Part shown: positions 37,060-46,750 of the stretch, in pieces
Position numbering within the stretch: position 1 is the first letter of the stretch
How the letters are laid out: each line of letters begins with the position of its first letter
NCBI GenBank assembly: GCA_027627225.1
Contig: CM051032.1
Span: 62,374,637 to 62,438,636 of the forward strand
Direction of reading: 5' to 3'
Origin: Congeria kusceri
Lineage: Eukaryota; Mollusca; Bivalvia; Myida; Dreissenidae
DNA length: 64,000 nucleotides
Program-made: the position numbers and the translations under genes
Notes under the pieces: generated by a model
The model's input: the letters and a program-made list of their open reading frames with translations, nothing else
What the model was told of the DNA's origin: nothing
Databases searched by the model: none

Positions 37060-40000
37060 TATTTCCTAAAGGGGCCTTCGGTTTTCGTTGTGGTCTTTTA
37101 TCTGCATCGCAAACGTTACAACCTGCTACGTATAAATTAACATCTGCCTTTACATTATACCAGTAAAAGCTCTTTGCCAACCTTGACCTTGTTCTTTTCA
37201 TTCCTAGGTGTCCTGAGGTAGGGTCATCATGCATATGTGCTAACACAGATTTGCGAAGCTGGTGTGGAATTATCATTTGGTAGGCTGCTTCAATGTCGTT
37301 GGAGTTTTGACTAACTCGATATAATACATCATTCTTCAAGGAAAGCTCGTCCCACATCATCCAGTAATGTCTCGTTTCGGGACTGTCAGCTAACATTTCA
37401 TTATTACTAGGCTTAACTCCCCTTTGCATTGCATTGTGTATTTTACCTATGTATATGTCTTCTGCTTGCATTTTGCAGATTTCTTCTGGGGTGAACATGC
37501 TTGCCCACAGCTTAACTGGTTGGTTGGTGACATCCGGTGCACTGCTTCGTGATGTATCAGGTTTTTGGTCGTACGTGTTAATGGTCCTGACGGCTTCACA
37601 TGACAAAGTGCTGACTTCTTGTTCTGGTAATGTTGTAATATTAGATGGTAACATGTTACAATTACCCTGTGCTATTTCTGGTTCCTGCTTTCCTTGTGAA
37701 TTGCCGTCAATAGACTGTCCAATAACCTGTTCACATTTGAGTTGCATCATTTCAGCCCTTCTCAGACATTTCTTGCAGGGACCACATTTAAGCAGCTCGC
37801 TGGTGTCCACATCACTACAGCGACAGTCACGTGGGGTTTCACACCGTGACAGGGCATCACAGTGCGGCTGCTGACTACCTTTACGATACTCGATCTTGAA
37901 GTCAAAATCAGCCAGAATCTCGAGCCAGCGGGCCACCTTGCCACTGGGTTCCTTCAAGCTGAATAGCCACACAAGAGCCTGATGATCTGTGCGTACTATA
38001 AAGGGTCGACCTAGGAGATACTGGCGATGGTACTGTATGAAGTATACTGCTGCCAGCAATTCCTTTTCGGTAATGCAATAGTTTTTCTCGGCTTTGCTGA
38101 GGCCTCTACTGGCGTACGCCAAAACACGCTCTCGGCCTTCCTGCAATTGTGCTAGAACTGCTCCTATGCCTTGACCAGATGCATCTACATCTAAGTAGAA
38201 AATGCCTCCTTCATTCAGTGGGTAACCCATCACTTCGGGACTTGTGAGTGCTGCCTTAATACAGTTGAAAGACCGTTCACATTCTTCATCCCAGATAAAT
38301 GCAGCATCCAGTTTGGTGAGAGCAGACAGTGGTCTGGCCATTTTTGCATAGTTCCGGATAAACCTCCTGTAGTAGGATCCAGTTGCGACGAACTGCTTCA
38401 CTTGTTTTGCATTCTTTGGACGAGGCCAGTTGACTATCTTCTCAACATTTGAAGGATCTGGTCGAACACCATCTTTCGACACTATGTGACCAAGGAACAA
38501 CACCTCGCTTTGTATGAGATGACACTTGTCTGGCCTTAGTTTTAGCCCCGCGCTCTGTATTCGCTCTACCACCTGGATAACCCGCTCCATATGTTGAAGG
38601 AAATTTTCGCCAAATACCACAATGTCGTCTATGTACACGAGACAAGTAATCCAGTGAAGACCTTGAAGGGCCAGTTCCATAGTGCGTTGAAATGTGCTCG
38701 CCGCATTATTGAGACCAAAGGGCATTCGGGTCATTTCGAAATGACCAAACTTACAGCAAAATGCACTTTTAGGGATGTCTTCCTCTTTCAAGGGTATTTG
38801 AAAATAGCCAGACGTTAGGTCAAAAGTGCTGAAGTAGCGAGAACCTGATACAGCATCAAGGCAATCTTGGATCCTAGGAAGCGGAAACCCATCCGGTTTA
38901 ACCAGTGCATTAACACGACGGTAATCAATGCATGGGCGTATTGCTCCTGATTTCTTTTTGACGAGAACAATTGGGCTTGCCCACGGTGAAGTACTCTTTC
39001 GTATGACCCCTTTTTGCAGTAAATCATTTAACGCCTTTTGCTCCTCTTCTGCATATGCTAAAGGAACTCGCCTGGGGCGTTGCTTTATTGGAGCGGCATC
39101 GCCTGTATTGATCGAGTGCTCTGCAAGATGTGTCAACCCAAGATCCCATTCATCTTTTGAAAAAGTGTCTGAAAACTTGCGTAAAAGCCCAGCAACCACA
39201 CTTCTTTCTTCTTCAGTTTTGCCGACAGTTGATTGTTCAAATAATGACTTCAAGTGATATGGAACATCTTTTTCATTTGCGACTGGCAAGTCCGTGGAAC
39301 TGTCTTCACCAACTGTATTCAACCGCACCCGTCTCACTGCACCTAGATTATCTTTCTCATCTACATTCTCTTTAACCGCTATAATGCCTGCGCATTGATC
39401 AACTCTCTCTGCCTCTCCAATCTCTGCATTGTGTCGCAGTGTAGTGTCATTTGTAAATGGATTGAGTACCCTTACTTTACATGTCAGAGCTCTGTTCACA
39501 TTCACCAATGTAGCTGCCATCATCAGTGGATAACTGTGTTTGAAATCTTCAGTAGGCTCAATGACATAATTTGCCTCGCAGTCAGTATCGTCTGTCTCAT
39601 AACGTTCAACGTACACATCCACCAAAGCTTCCGAGAGCGCTGGAATCAAAACATCATCTGCTACTGTCACTCTCCTCAGCCTCTTGCTATCTTGCACCAA
39701 TGGAATCTCCTTCCCTCTCCAACTGATGACATTCCTGCTAAGAAGGATATCGGCATGCTCATCGTTACCCCCAGCAAGTGCATCCAACCCCAAAAGTACC
39801 TCATCTTCGAGATCAGCTACCACCGCTTCTTTAGTGACCTCCACAGGGCCTAAACTCATACTGAATACGCCCTGCCCCCTATCCTGGATAGGTGATCCAC
39901 TAGCTCCGCGCAGCATGACTGATCCTCTGAGGACCGGCTTGTCCTCTGTACCTAGTTGGTCATACACTCTGCTGGACACAATCGTTCTGGATGCGCCTGT

Positions 40001-40252
40001 ATCGGCAGTAAAGGTCACTGGGGTTTTCCCAATCAGCCCTCTGATATACACGCCAGTACCTTTCTCTCGACCTTTCACCCCTAGACACAACACATCCTCT
40101 TTCGACTCGCTGACCTCAGTTTCGTGTTTTATGCCCTCTACGCTACTCTTGACTTCTTCTAACAGGACCTCCCTCTGGGCTCGAGAGAAGCCCCTCTCAT
40201 GTTTAAAGGCGGTGCTTCTCCTCTTGGCCGGTTCTCGTGTCTTTACGGGCAA
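37034..40252 (-). CDS. pol: Ty3/gypsy pol: protease, reverse transcriptase, RNase H, integrase zinc domain
   Basis: A 1,072-residue frame. Protease: DTGASRTIVSS near residues 83-93. Reverse transcriptase: LDAVSGSRYFSTFDLTSGYF, MPFGLNNAASTFQR, and the catalytic YIDDIVVFG, then FLGHIVSKDG. RNase H: YLDVDASGQGIGAVLAQ with TDHQAL and DALSR. Integrase zinc module: HLGMKRTRSRL with VAGCNVCDADK. The frame ends soon after KAPLG because of the deletion that removes the first catalytic Asp of the integrase. It overlaps the end of gag by about 10 bases in another frame, so translation by ribosomal frameshifting is expected. Confidence 0.93.
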   Translation of the reverse strand: MPVKTREPAKRRSTAFKHERGFSRAQREVLLEEVKSSVEGIKHETEVSESKEDVLCLGVKGREKGTGVYIRGLIGKTPVTFTADTGASRTIVSSRVYDQLGTEDKPVLRGSVMLRGASGSPIQDRGQGVFSMSLGPVEVTKEAVVADLEDEVLLGLDALAGGNDEHADILLSRNVISWRGKEIPLVQDSKRLRRVTVADDVLIPALSEALVDVYVERYETDDTDCEANYVIEPTEDFKHSYPLMMAATLVNVNRALTCKVRVLNPFTNDTTLRHNAEIGEAERVDQCAGIIAVKENVDEKDNLGAVRRVRLNTVGEDSSTDLPVANEKDVPYHLKSLFEQSTVGKTEEERSVVAGLLRKFSDTFSKDEWDLGLTHLAEHSINTGDAAPIKQRPRRVPLAYAEEEQKALNDLLQKGVIRKSTSPWASPIVLVKKKSGAIRPCIDYRRVNALVKPDGFPLPRIQDCLDAVSGSRYFSTFDLTSGYFQIPLKEEDIPKSAFCCKFGHFEMTRMPFGLNNAASTFQRTMELALQGLHWITCLVYIDDIVVFGENFLQHMERVIQVVERIQSAGLKLRPDKCHLIQSEVLFLGHIVSKDGVRPDPSNVEKIVNWPRPKNAKQVKQFVATGSYYRRFIRNYAKMARPLSALTKLDAAFIWDEECERSFNCIKAALTSPEVMGYPLNEGGIFYLDVDASGQGIGAVLAQLQEGRERVLAYASRGLSKAEKNYCITEKELLAAVYFIQYHRQYLLGRPFIVRTDHQALVWLFSLKEPSGKVARWLEILADFDFKIEYRKGSQQPHCDALSRCETPRDCRCSDVDTSELLKCGPCKKCLRRAEMMQLKCEQVIGQSIDGNSQGKQEPEIAQGNCNMLPSNITTLPEQEVSTLSCEAVRTINTYDQKPDTSRSSAPDVTNQPVKLWASMFTPEEICKMQAEDIYIGKIHNAMQRGVKPSNNEMLADSPETRHYWMMWDELSLKNDVLYRVSQNSNDIEAAYQMIIPHQLRKSVLAHMHDDPTSGHLGMKRTRSRLAKSFYWYNVKADVNLYVAGCNVCDADKRPQRKPKAPLGNSASTMSDS

Positions 40253-41586
40253 TCCCTAGCGTAGTGTCCCATGTCATGACATGCGAAACACTTGACCTCT
40301 CTCTTGGGTGTTGGCTTTCTCTTGTCTTTGGCCTGTAGTGCTTCTTCCAACTTCCCAATCCTTTTAAGAAGCTCGGCTACAAGTTCCTTCTGCTTTTCTG
40401 TGTCGTCCACTTTAACCGCTTGTTGCTTGGCCTTATGTTGTTGATGTCCACTTTTGGCCTCCGTCTGTTGATGGGGTATTCTGTTAATTTGGTCGTTATC
40501 GTTATCGTCACTGTCTTCAGTCTCAGCTTCACTCGCAGTAACTGCCCTTAATGCATATTTGTTGCTTCTGTCCGACCTGCAAGCATTCTTGGTCTGGAAC
40601 AGGTTGACCACATGGAACACCGCCTCGTCTATATCTCTAGGTTCTTTGTGGAACTCAACTGTAAACTTGGCGTCCTGGTCTAGAAGCCCATCAAGGAATC
40701 TTCTTACAAGGTCTTCGTCCCTCGTTACACGGTCTCTGTATCCGTGTGCCTTGTCATACAGCCTCTTTAGTTCTGCTGCATATTCCTCAGTGGTCTCGCC
40801 GTGTCGTTGACTTCTTCGGCTGAACTTAGCAGCGAAAGACCTAGGCGTCTCAATCACCCTGTAACGGCTTGTGAGTTCAGTTGTCAGTTCCCCATAGTCT
40901 GAAAGTGTTTCTGGTGGCAGTTGAGCAAATACAAACTCGCTTGCTTGCCCCTCTAGTCTGGGTAAGAGGTTGTCAAGCTTGTCTTCCTCGTCCCAGCCGT
41001 ACCGTCTGGCTATAGCCTCAAACTTAGAATGCCATACATTCCAGTCCTCCTTGCCTGTAAAGGCAGGGATCTTTGGGGGAGGTCCGTTGTGGCATCTACC
41101 ATTCTGTCTCGCTGCACGATATCCTCGGCTATTGTGGTAACCATCACTATAATCGTCTCGTTGATACGGTCTGTTTTCGCTGTATGGCCTACCCTCTCTG
41201 TGGCAATTGTTGAAATCGCGTTCTCGATCATCGGCATAACCATATCGCCAACGCACCCGTTCGAACCCCTTGCCCCGCTCTTCTCTGACGTTGCTCGAGA
41301 CGCTTTGTCGCGGTACTTGGTTGATGCCATTGCTTTGCTGCTTTAATTCCCGCAACTCTTGGACGACTGTCTGTAGGATGCTTGCCACATCGTGCGGCAA
41401 GCTAGGGTTACCGGTGCCCTCCGTGTGTGGTCCATTGCGAAGGTAGCACCCACCAGCCTCAGTCACAGTGTCGGCTCCATCGTCGGAAACGCTTCTGCCG
41501 TCTTCCATTTCGGTTGAAATTGGACCATTAAGAAAACCAGGTCTAATTGTTATTTCGCCTTCGCTATCGATTGAGTTGTTTGCCAT
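40243..41586 (-). CDS. gag: Ty3/gypsy gag polyprotein
   Basis: About 447 residues from the ATG at 41586 (MANNSIDSEG). The middle contains the capsid-like part of Ty3/gypsy Gag (WNVWHSKFEAIARRYGW, YAAELKRLYDKA, VRRFLDGL). Near the end is a single zinc knuckle, CFACHDMGHYARDC (CX2CX4HX4C). An Arg/Tyr-rich linker precedes the capsid region. The frame is intact and ends where pol begins in another frame. Confidence 0.92.
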   Translation of the reverse strand: MANNSIDSEGEITIRPGFLNGPISTEMEDGRSVSDDGADTVTEAGGCYLRNGPHTEGTGNPSLPHDVASILQTVVQELRELKQQSNGINQVPRQSVSSNVREERGKGFERVRWRYGYADDRERDFNNCHREGRPYSENRPYQRDDYSDGYHNSRGYRAARQNGRCHNGPPPKIPAFTGKEDWNVWHSKFEAIARRYGWDEEDKLDNLLPRLEGQASEFVFAQLPPETLSDYGELTTELTSRYRVIETPRSFAAKFSRRSQRHGETTEEYAAELKRLYDKAHGYRDRVTRDEDLVRRFLDGLLDQDAKFTVEFHKEPRDIDEAVFHVVNLFQTKNACRSDRSNKYALRAVTASEAETEDSDDNDNDQINRIPHQQTEAKSGHQQHKAKQQAVKVDDTEKQKELVAELLKRIGKLEEALQAKDKRKPTPKREVKCFACHDMGHYARDCP

Positions 41587-41755
41587 GATTTTACGCAATG
41601 TTATTTATTTAAAGTATGACAGTGTTCGTTTATTTTATTCTAAAATGTTGTTAAATGTCAAAGTTACTTGTTACATTATGCTAAGTTATTTTACGGTCAT
41701 TACTGACAATTAAATGTAGGTTCGAATCGCTGAATTTTATTTATTTATAAAGATT

Positions 41756-41772
41756 CCACTTCTCTGACACCA
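41756..41772 (-). promoter_or_regulatory. Primer binding site, tRNA-Leu type
   Basis: Minus-strand TGGTGTCAGAGAAGTGG lies three bases inside the 5' LTR and is complementary to the CCACTTCTCTGACACCA form of a tRNA-Leu 3' end. Confidence 0.75.
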
Positions 41773-41775
41773 TAA

Positions 41776-42979
41776 TGTTATGCCCGGCGTATAGGGCTTC
41801 TGTTTTCCTACTTCTAAAATGACGAAAACAAGATCAAATGCTTTACATTTTAATTTTCTCTCGCAAACATAGCGCAGAACAACAACTTGGCATAAAAAGT
41901 TCATTTAATAAATTAGAGTGTCCACGTCGGTACAAGTCAATGTAAACAAGGCAACAATCCACTAATATTTAAAGTGCAGTGACTCTGGTCTTTTATACAA
42001 ACACTACTTATTTTACTGCACAAAATGACGAAACAATTGTTAATTTCTTAACTAATTATAAATACTTAGTTTAATAAATGCATAGACGTAAAATCCTTTA
42101 CTGTTAAGGTGTTTTTCTGAAACTAAACGAAAAGCGTCTGCCTCTAGATTTTGCGCGACCAGAGTGAGTTTCATAAGAAAAATCGCTCCTTTTATACCCA
42201 TGGATGGGCAAAAGCCCCCAAACAAAACGGCCATAAAACGACCAATTTTTCCCCATCCCAAAAAATGACCAACAAAAAGAACGCTAAGTCCCCAAAAACG
42301 ACCAACTATAGAACGCGCTCCATGGGTACAAGAAGGGAACGGGAAAGAAAGGCCGCCATATTGGAATTTGATAAAATCTAACAAAATATTATATTTCTTG
42401 AACATTAGACGACAAAACATACCAAATTCATGGTTGAATATGCTCTTTTCATCATTAAAGATGTAAAATCTTTACTCTGAGACAGTTTAATATAAGTACA
42501 GTGTAACCTACGTCCCAGAATTCAAGACAAAATGGTGGCATACATGGACAAACACAATGTGCAATTCTGACAAGAAAATCGTGTCAAACGGATTAAATAA
42601 GTAGTCTAATAATAAGGTAAACATGTTTTTACTAAGAAATATGATTACTTAAATGAACTGCTTGGTAAAATATCCGTAAGAACTATATAGACTGGAAAAT
42701 ACGCGATTGAAATATCTGTCAAATTGAGACCTGGAACAGAGTGTAAATAACTAAAATCAAGAATAACGATGCACAAGGTATGTTGTCAGTATAATCGTTA
42801 ATACACGAGTTATCAGACGATTATTCCTTGGGAATCGTTAATGGCAGCATGAATGGACACTCTCAAATGCATGCAGAAGAAAATTACATAAAATGATGGC
42901 ATCAGGTAAGTATGAATATATATATGTAAACATGGCATAATTATAAACATGAGCCACAGCCTATTGCTGGGGCACATCA
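41776..42979 (-). repeat. 5' LTR (1,204 bp)
   Basis: Nearly identical to the LTR at 33273-34501. The differences noticed are one 25-bp deletion near 42222 and a C/T change near 42056. Would contain the element's promoter. Confidence 0.92.
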
Positions 42980-43265
42980 CTATGTTATATACATGATAAA
43001 TACACTGTTAAATAATTAATTGAATGATGTAGGTTGTACAGCTATTTGTAGAGTCATAAGTCCTTTATTTAGTAAACAAAAGTTAACCTAGCATGATGGT
43101 AATATATATATAACTTGTGTATTATACATTTTGTCAGACGCCCGGCTGTCTACAGGTTTCGCGTTGTCTGATTTACCCTTGTCCGTGACCGCATTTTTTT
43201 TCACGATGAATCACTATTCTGATTTGTTCTTGATATATTGAATTTTTATATTCACGCCGCCAACA
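42980..43265. other. Junction between retrotransposon and gene island
   Basis: AT-rich, no gene recognised. The left edge of the island is not defined by any inverted or direct repeat that I can see. Confidence 0.35.
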
Positions 43266-43712
43266 ATGCGGAGGCCGACGCCGCTAAAAGTAACACATAT
43301 ACGTCGCCTGAAATGTTTAGCGACAAAAAAATCAAGAAAACCAAACATTAATAGAAAGGATGGTCAAAGTTCTCGATATGTGGCAAATGGTGTTTTCAAG
43401 CAAAAAAAAATCAAAATTTCTTACATACACGATATGATTAGAGCAGTCCCGCGTATTTTGAAAGTGCAGAACGAAATAGAAATCGAAGAGCGAGTGAATG
43501 CGGTGACCGCCCAACTAGAGCGCGAAAAAGAGGAGGCTGTGAAGGACTCTAAGGCGTGCATAATATGCTGTGACGCCGAAAAGAACTGTACATTGGTGAA
43601 GTGTAGACATAAATTCTGTGAGAGCTGTTGTGTGACAATGATTTGTGACAATCGGTGTGCGATGTGCAGAAGCGGTGTCGATGGGTATATGAAGATATTG
43701 TTAAGAGATTAG
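43266..43712 (+). CDS. Small RING-finger protein
   Basis: Intact 148-residue gene at the left edge of the island. A basic N-terminus is followed by a charged heptad-like segment (about residues 66-94). A C-terminal RING (about 98-135) reads CIICC, then KCRHKFCESCC, then CAMCR, fitting C3HC4. RING proteins of this type are usually E3 ubiquitin ligases. Short RING genes are common in large invertebrate DNA viruses, including malacoherpesviruses and baculoviruses. Partner and substrate are unknown. Confidence 0.75.
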   Translation: MRRPTPLKVTHIRRLKCLATKKSRKPNINRKDGQSSRYVANGVFKQKKIKISYIHDMIRAVPRILKVQNEIEIEERVNAVTAQLEREKEEAVKDSKACIICCDAEKNCTLVKCRHKFCESCCVTMICDNRCAMCRSGVDGYMKILLRD

Positions 43713-43797
43713 ATGCATGCTTATGTATGCTTGTGTATATGCTTGCATATTACGGATTAAGGATCACTGTAAAATAAAGTGATGAATTGTATTTCTT

Positions 43798-44340
43798 GTG
43801 TTTGTCTTATTTGTAATAACTTCGTATATTGACTTCGCGAGTAAAAAACCTAGTTTTTTGGCACAACCCGGTCATTCCCACTTGAGTCATCGAAGCGACA
43901 TGGTCTCTAAGCAGCTTACTGACGTAGGTTTTTGTTTGAACGCGAACAATAATTTTCAGTTTACTGCTAGTGAGCTTTTAGTAATCTTCAGAAAGCGTTA
44001 CAGTATGTACAATCTGAGGAAAGTAGCTGGGAAAAGACAAGGATGAAATCTTGTCTTACGAATGCAGCCTAACATTTCCAGTGTTATTGATATGATACAA
44101 AGCGATATTCAGAACTGTGGTGAAATTGACTTTTGTAGAATTTGTAAAACTGATAGCAATCCACCTAGAGTCGTCAGCAAAAAGTGTGGACACGGATTTT
44201 GTTGTATGAATTGCATTCCTAAGTATTTCGAATTTGTATATAATAAGAATTTTGGGCGAATGATTTGCTTGAAATGCAAACATCAGTACGATGAAAACGC
44301 CACATGTCAAATTGGTTCTCGTAATGGTATAATTGGTTAG
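43798..44340 (+). pseudogene. RING-like zinc protein, split by an in-frame TGA
   Basis: One frame from 43798 to 44340 is interrupted only by TGA at 44044-44046. The downstream part (44062-44340) carries a Cys/His cluster: CRICK, KKCGHGFCCMNC, then CLKC, in RING order. The upstream part has no recognised domain. It lies just before the end of Fanzor copy B. A downstream start at 44062 would still give a 92-residue RING protein. Confidence 0.6.
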
Positions 44341-44356
44341 TACATAGTAGAATTAA

Positions 44357-45433
44357 CCCATTTCAGTCGGCAGTCAAATGCCCTGGACTATGCGTAAGCA
44401 AATTCTCGTAGCAGTTGACATTCGACTTTAGGATGGATCAACCTAATTTTTACACTGTTACTATTGTTGTGATTTTACAAAAGGAAATATTGAAAGTGAT
44501 TTTAGCAAAATATTTCTAGCACCGTTGACGTCTCTATGTGTGTTATAGTTACACTGATCGCAATAAAATGTTTCACACGAACCGAGAGCTTTGTTGATTT
44601 TTCCACACATTCCACACGGAAGTATATAAGGCGTTCGCAGAATACATCCCCATCAAAACAAAAAAAAATACAAGATACAAAAAACATGTGACAAGCGATC
44701 GTGCTACCGTTGGATGTGGCTCGTTGAAAAGACTGGGAGTTTCAGACGTTGGTTTGGAAGACAAGAGATGGCTACAAAACCAAAAGATGGCAATGACAGA
44801 GCCGCGTGCCAGCAGTGGCTAACGACGATGTCGAAGCTTCAGCCAACAGTCATCGATCTCAATGTATAGATGTTGTGCAACAAATGTGGGGACTGTTCCT
44901 AATTTGTGAACGTGTGCAGAAATTGCAAAGACATGTCATGTATCAGATGCATCAAATTGGAAGACACATGTAATTGGTGTAATGAGCCACAAGGCTACCA
45001 GCGAGACAGAGGAGCAAGACACATCACGTTTTGAGTGTTGGCGTTTGGTTGAGATACCGAAGAACAAACAATGAACTATACCAGCAATGCATTGTTAATT
45101 TTGTAAACTGACTGTTGATAACAAATGATGATTTGATGCAATATCGATAAATTGAACAATAAAATCTGTTTCAACGTTATACAGTTGTTGTTATGTATTG
45201 TTATGTATTTGCTTGTATTTGCTGCTGAGAGTTACAGGATCATAGATACAAACTAACACAAAGGCTTGGTCAATTCATACACATTTATTGCAATACGAGT
45301 ATTAATATCAGATACACACAATTCATTTTTGAGCAACACAGAAAGGCAAAGTGATTAAGTTGCTTTTATAGTTTATTTTGCTAATCCTGTGATCGGGGAA
45401 ATACGAACGAAACCGTATTCCGACTGAAATGGG
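44357..45433 (-). mobile_element. Fanzor element, copy B, with unrelated cargo
   Basis: Ends CCCATTTCAGTCGG (44357) and CCGACTGAAATGGG (to 45433), flanked by TTAA and ATAA. The right end plus the last part of the Fanzor gene (zinc-ribbon and RuvC-III region) spans 44357-44617, and the left promoter end spans about 45341-45433. The 720 bases between them do not come from the Fanzor gene but hold a TATA box and a decayed cysteine-rich gene on the opposite strand. Either the element picked up a piece of the island, or island DNA was inserted into it. Confidence 0.75.
44618..45340 (+). pseudogene. Decayed cysteine-rich gene carried inside Fanzor copy B
   Basis: Starts with GTATATAAGGCG, the same 12 bases found at the promoter of the spliced island gene at 46162-46574. 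Downstream frames include GCGSLKRLGVSDVGLEDKRW (about 44629-44819) and, in another frame and beyond stops at 44867-44869 and 44900-44902, a zinc-binding-type run MLCNKCGDC ... CRNCKDMSCIRC ... CNWC. Several breaks make it a pseudogene. The Cys spacing suggests a RING- or treble-clef-like protein. Confidence 0.55.
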
Positions 45434-45451
45434 ATAATAGTATTATACACT

Positions 45452-45709
45452 TCACTGATTCAACAACAATCTGGGACCTGATCCCACCATTCGCAAAAAC
45501 TGACAATTAGGCGAGTGTTTGTGATGCTCTAGCCAAGCATCATCGGTTGATTGCCAGTGGTATAACACAACACCGCATCGAAAACATTTACAGCGATCGT
45601 GTTGTCCTAAATAATGCAGTCCACAAGAAGCCAACTGATATTTGTTAGGCTTTATTTGTGGAGACCAATGTTCGAATGTTGTGAGTCGATCGATGTAGTT
45701 TCCATATAG
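45452..45709 (-). pseudogene. BIR-domain (IAP) gene 1
   Basis: The open frame from 45709 to the TGA at 45452 encodes a complete BIR domain: IDRLTTFEHWSP, SCGLHYLGQHDRCKCFRCG, then W, LEHHKHSPNCQF. The zinc ligands Cys, Cys, His, Cys and the RLxTFxxW start are all present. No ATG precedes it before the upstream stop at 45710-45712, so it is an exon or a gene that has lost its start. Viral and host IAPs use BIR domains to block caspases. Its end lies about 20 bases from Fanzor copy B. Confidence 0.75.
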
Positions 45710-45782
45710 CTACTTGACTGATAAGTGCACAAAGCGTCAGTTTCATCCATAGATTGTTTTACATGTTTTACATGTTATGAAA

Positions 45783-46064
45783 TTACATAACGTATATATT
45801 TTTTTTCCCGCTAGAAATACTCTTGACCAAACGATACGTGTTTTGCTCTCTCGGCTTTTGAGCGCAACAAAATGCTATTGACAGTCTGAATCCTTCTGAT
45901 TTGATTTGGTCTCTCCAGCAGAAACCGTATTTTGTACTAATCAGAATTAGTTCGACATCGACGTAGTAAACTACATCAGTATTTGTCACTTTCCAAAATT
46001 GATCTCGTTGTGAAAATGTAAACTCGACATTTGGATAGTGTACTTTTCTACAGCGCTGTTCCAC
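45783..46064 (-). CDS. Island protein of unknown function, 93 residues
   Basis: Intact short frame rich in aromatic residues and strand-like segments (DVVYYVDVELILISTKYGFC), with a basic C-terminus. No membrane segment or known motif. It sits in the minus-strand run between the BIR gene and the spliced gene, in keeping with the island's compact layout. Confidence 0.45.
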   Translation of the reverse strand: MEQRCRKVHYPNVEFTFSQRDQFWKVTNTDVVYYVDVELILISTKYGFCWRDQIKSEGFRLSIAFCCAQKPREQNTYRLVKSISSGKKNIYVM

Positions 46065-46161
46065 TGTTCAAGGCTTAACTGTAACATGTGGCGAAAACAG
46101 CAATGATCAGTTCAACTGCTAGCATTGTTTTTTGCGTGGTGTGTAATGTGTGAAATTTGTA

Positions 46162-46574
46162 GCTATATAACTTTTTTTGCTATCTCAAAAGAGTCAAACA
46201 AACAAACAACCGCATGCATTTCAACATTTTTATTCATTCTGTTTTTACACTTGCAATTGATAGGCACATTGCGGCACGTCCAACAACGATTTAGACGGTT
46301 GATCTGTTTCTGGGTACATTTTGCCATGTTGAGCAAGAAGGGCGCACGCTTAGCCTCAGCAGCTTCTGTGTCATAGTCCTCGGTTGAAGTGGCTGTCTTA
46401 GTTCTGGCTGTATCTGAAACACAACATGCGAAGCATGTTTATTGCATATAAACATTCATATACGTAGAACTTAATACGCTACAGAAACATATGATAAATA
46501 CAGTAACACTCAAAGCAAAACAACTAACTTTGCATCTGCTCGATTTCTGCGTCCCAGTCCTCGGTAACAGGCAT
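46162..46574 (-). CDS. Two-exon island gene with repeated acidic motif and Cys cluster
   Basis: Exon 1 (46529-46574) starts at ATG and encodes MPVTEDWDAEIEQMQ. A 115-base intron runs from GTTAGT (46528 inward) to TTTCAG (46414). Exon 2 (46162-46413) continues in frame, including TSTEDYDTEAAEAK and CWTCRNVPINCKCK, to TAG. The predicted protein has about 98 residues. TEDWDAE and TEDYDTE look like a repeated acidic motif. A TATA box is at 46653-46661, about 80 bases upstream of the ATG. Splicing implies transcription in the nucleus. No family recognised. Confidence 0.55.
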
Positions 46575-46652
46575 TCTGAAGCTTGCGTTTTATGATATGC
46601 TGCTTGTTCGATTGTTAGATCAAGAATGATTTGACATTGTACTGACTCGGCG

Positions 46653-46661
46653 CCTTATATA
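46653..46661 (-). promoter_or_regulatory. TATA box (GTATATAAGGCG)
   Basis: Minus-strand TATATAAG about 80 bases before the ATG of the spliced gene. Twelve bases are identical to the TATA region of the cargo gene at 44622-44633. Confidence 0.55.
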
Positions 46662-46750
46662 CTCGGCGAATGCGTGAGTTACATTTAGCCGAAGCTGTTG
46701 TCATTGGAATGACTAAACAAAACTTTCAGCGTTTTACTGGCAGTATTTTA

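Larger units (their letters stand above)
33273..42979 (-). mobile_element. Ty3/gypsy LTR retrotransposon, 9.7 kb, young but defective
   Basis: Two long LTRs enclose gag, pol and an extra ORF3 on the minus strand. The primer binding site at 41756-41772 (minus TGGTGTCAGAGAAGTGG) fits the 3' end of tRNA-Leu, three bases from the 5' LTR. A purine-rich tract (minus AAGGAGGGAG) abuts the 3' LTR at about 34505-34514. The order protease, RT, RNase H, integrase is that of Ty3/gypsy. The LTRs differ by little more than one 25-bp gap, so insertion is recent, yet the integrase has lost a segment. No clear target duplication was found (flanks CATAT and CTATG). The element separates 30-33 kb from the gene island at 43 kb. 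Confidence 0.93.

Noticed and set aside
36951..39853. Several plus-strand frames of 70-150 residues
   Set aside because: They are antisense shadows of the intact pol gene and lack any family motif.
33268..42984. Target site duplication of the Ty3/gypsy element
   Set aside because: Flanks CATAT and CTATG do not match as direct repeats at the chosen LTR borders, so none is claimed.
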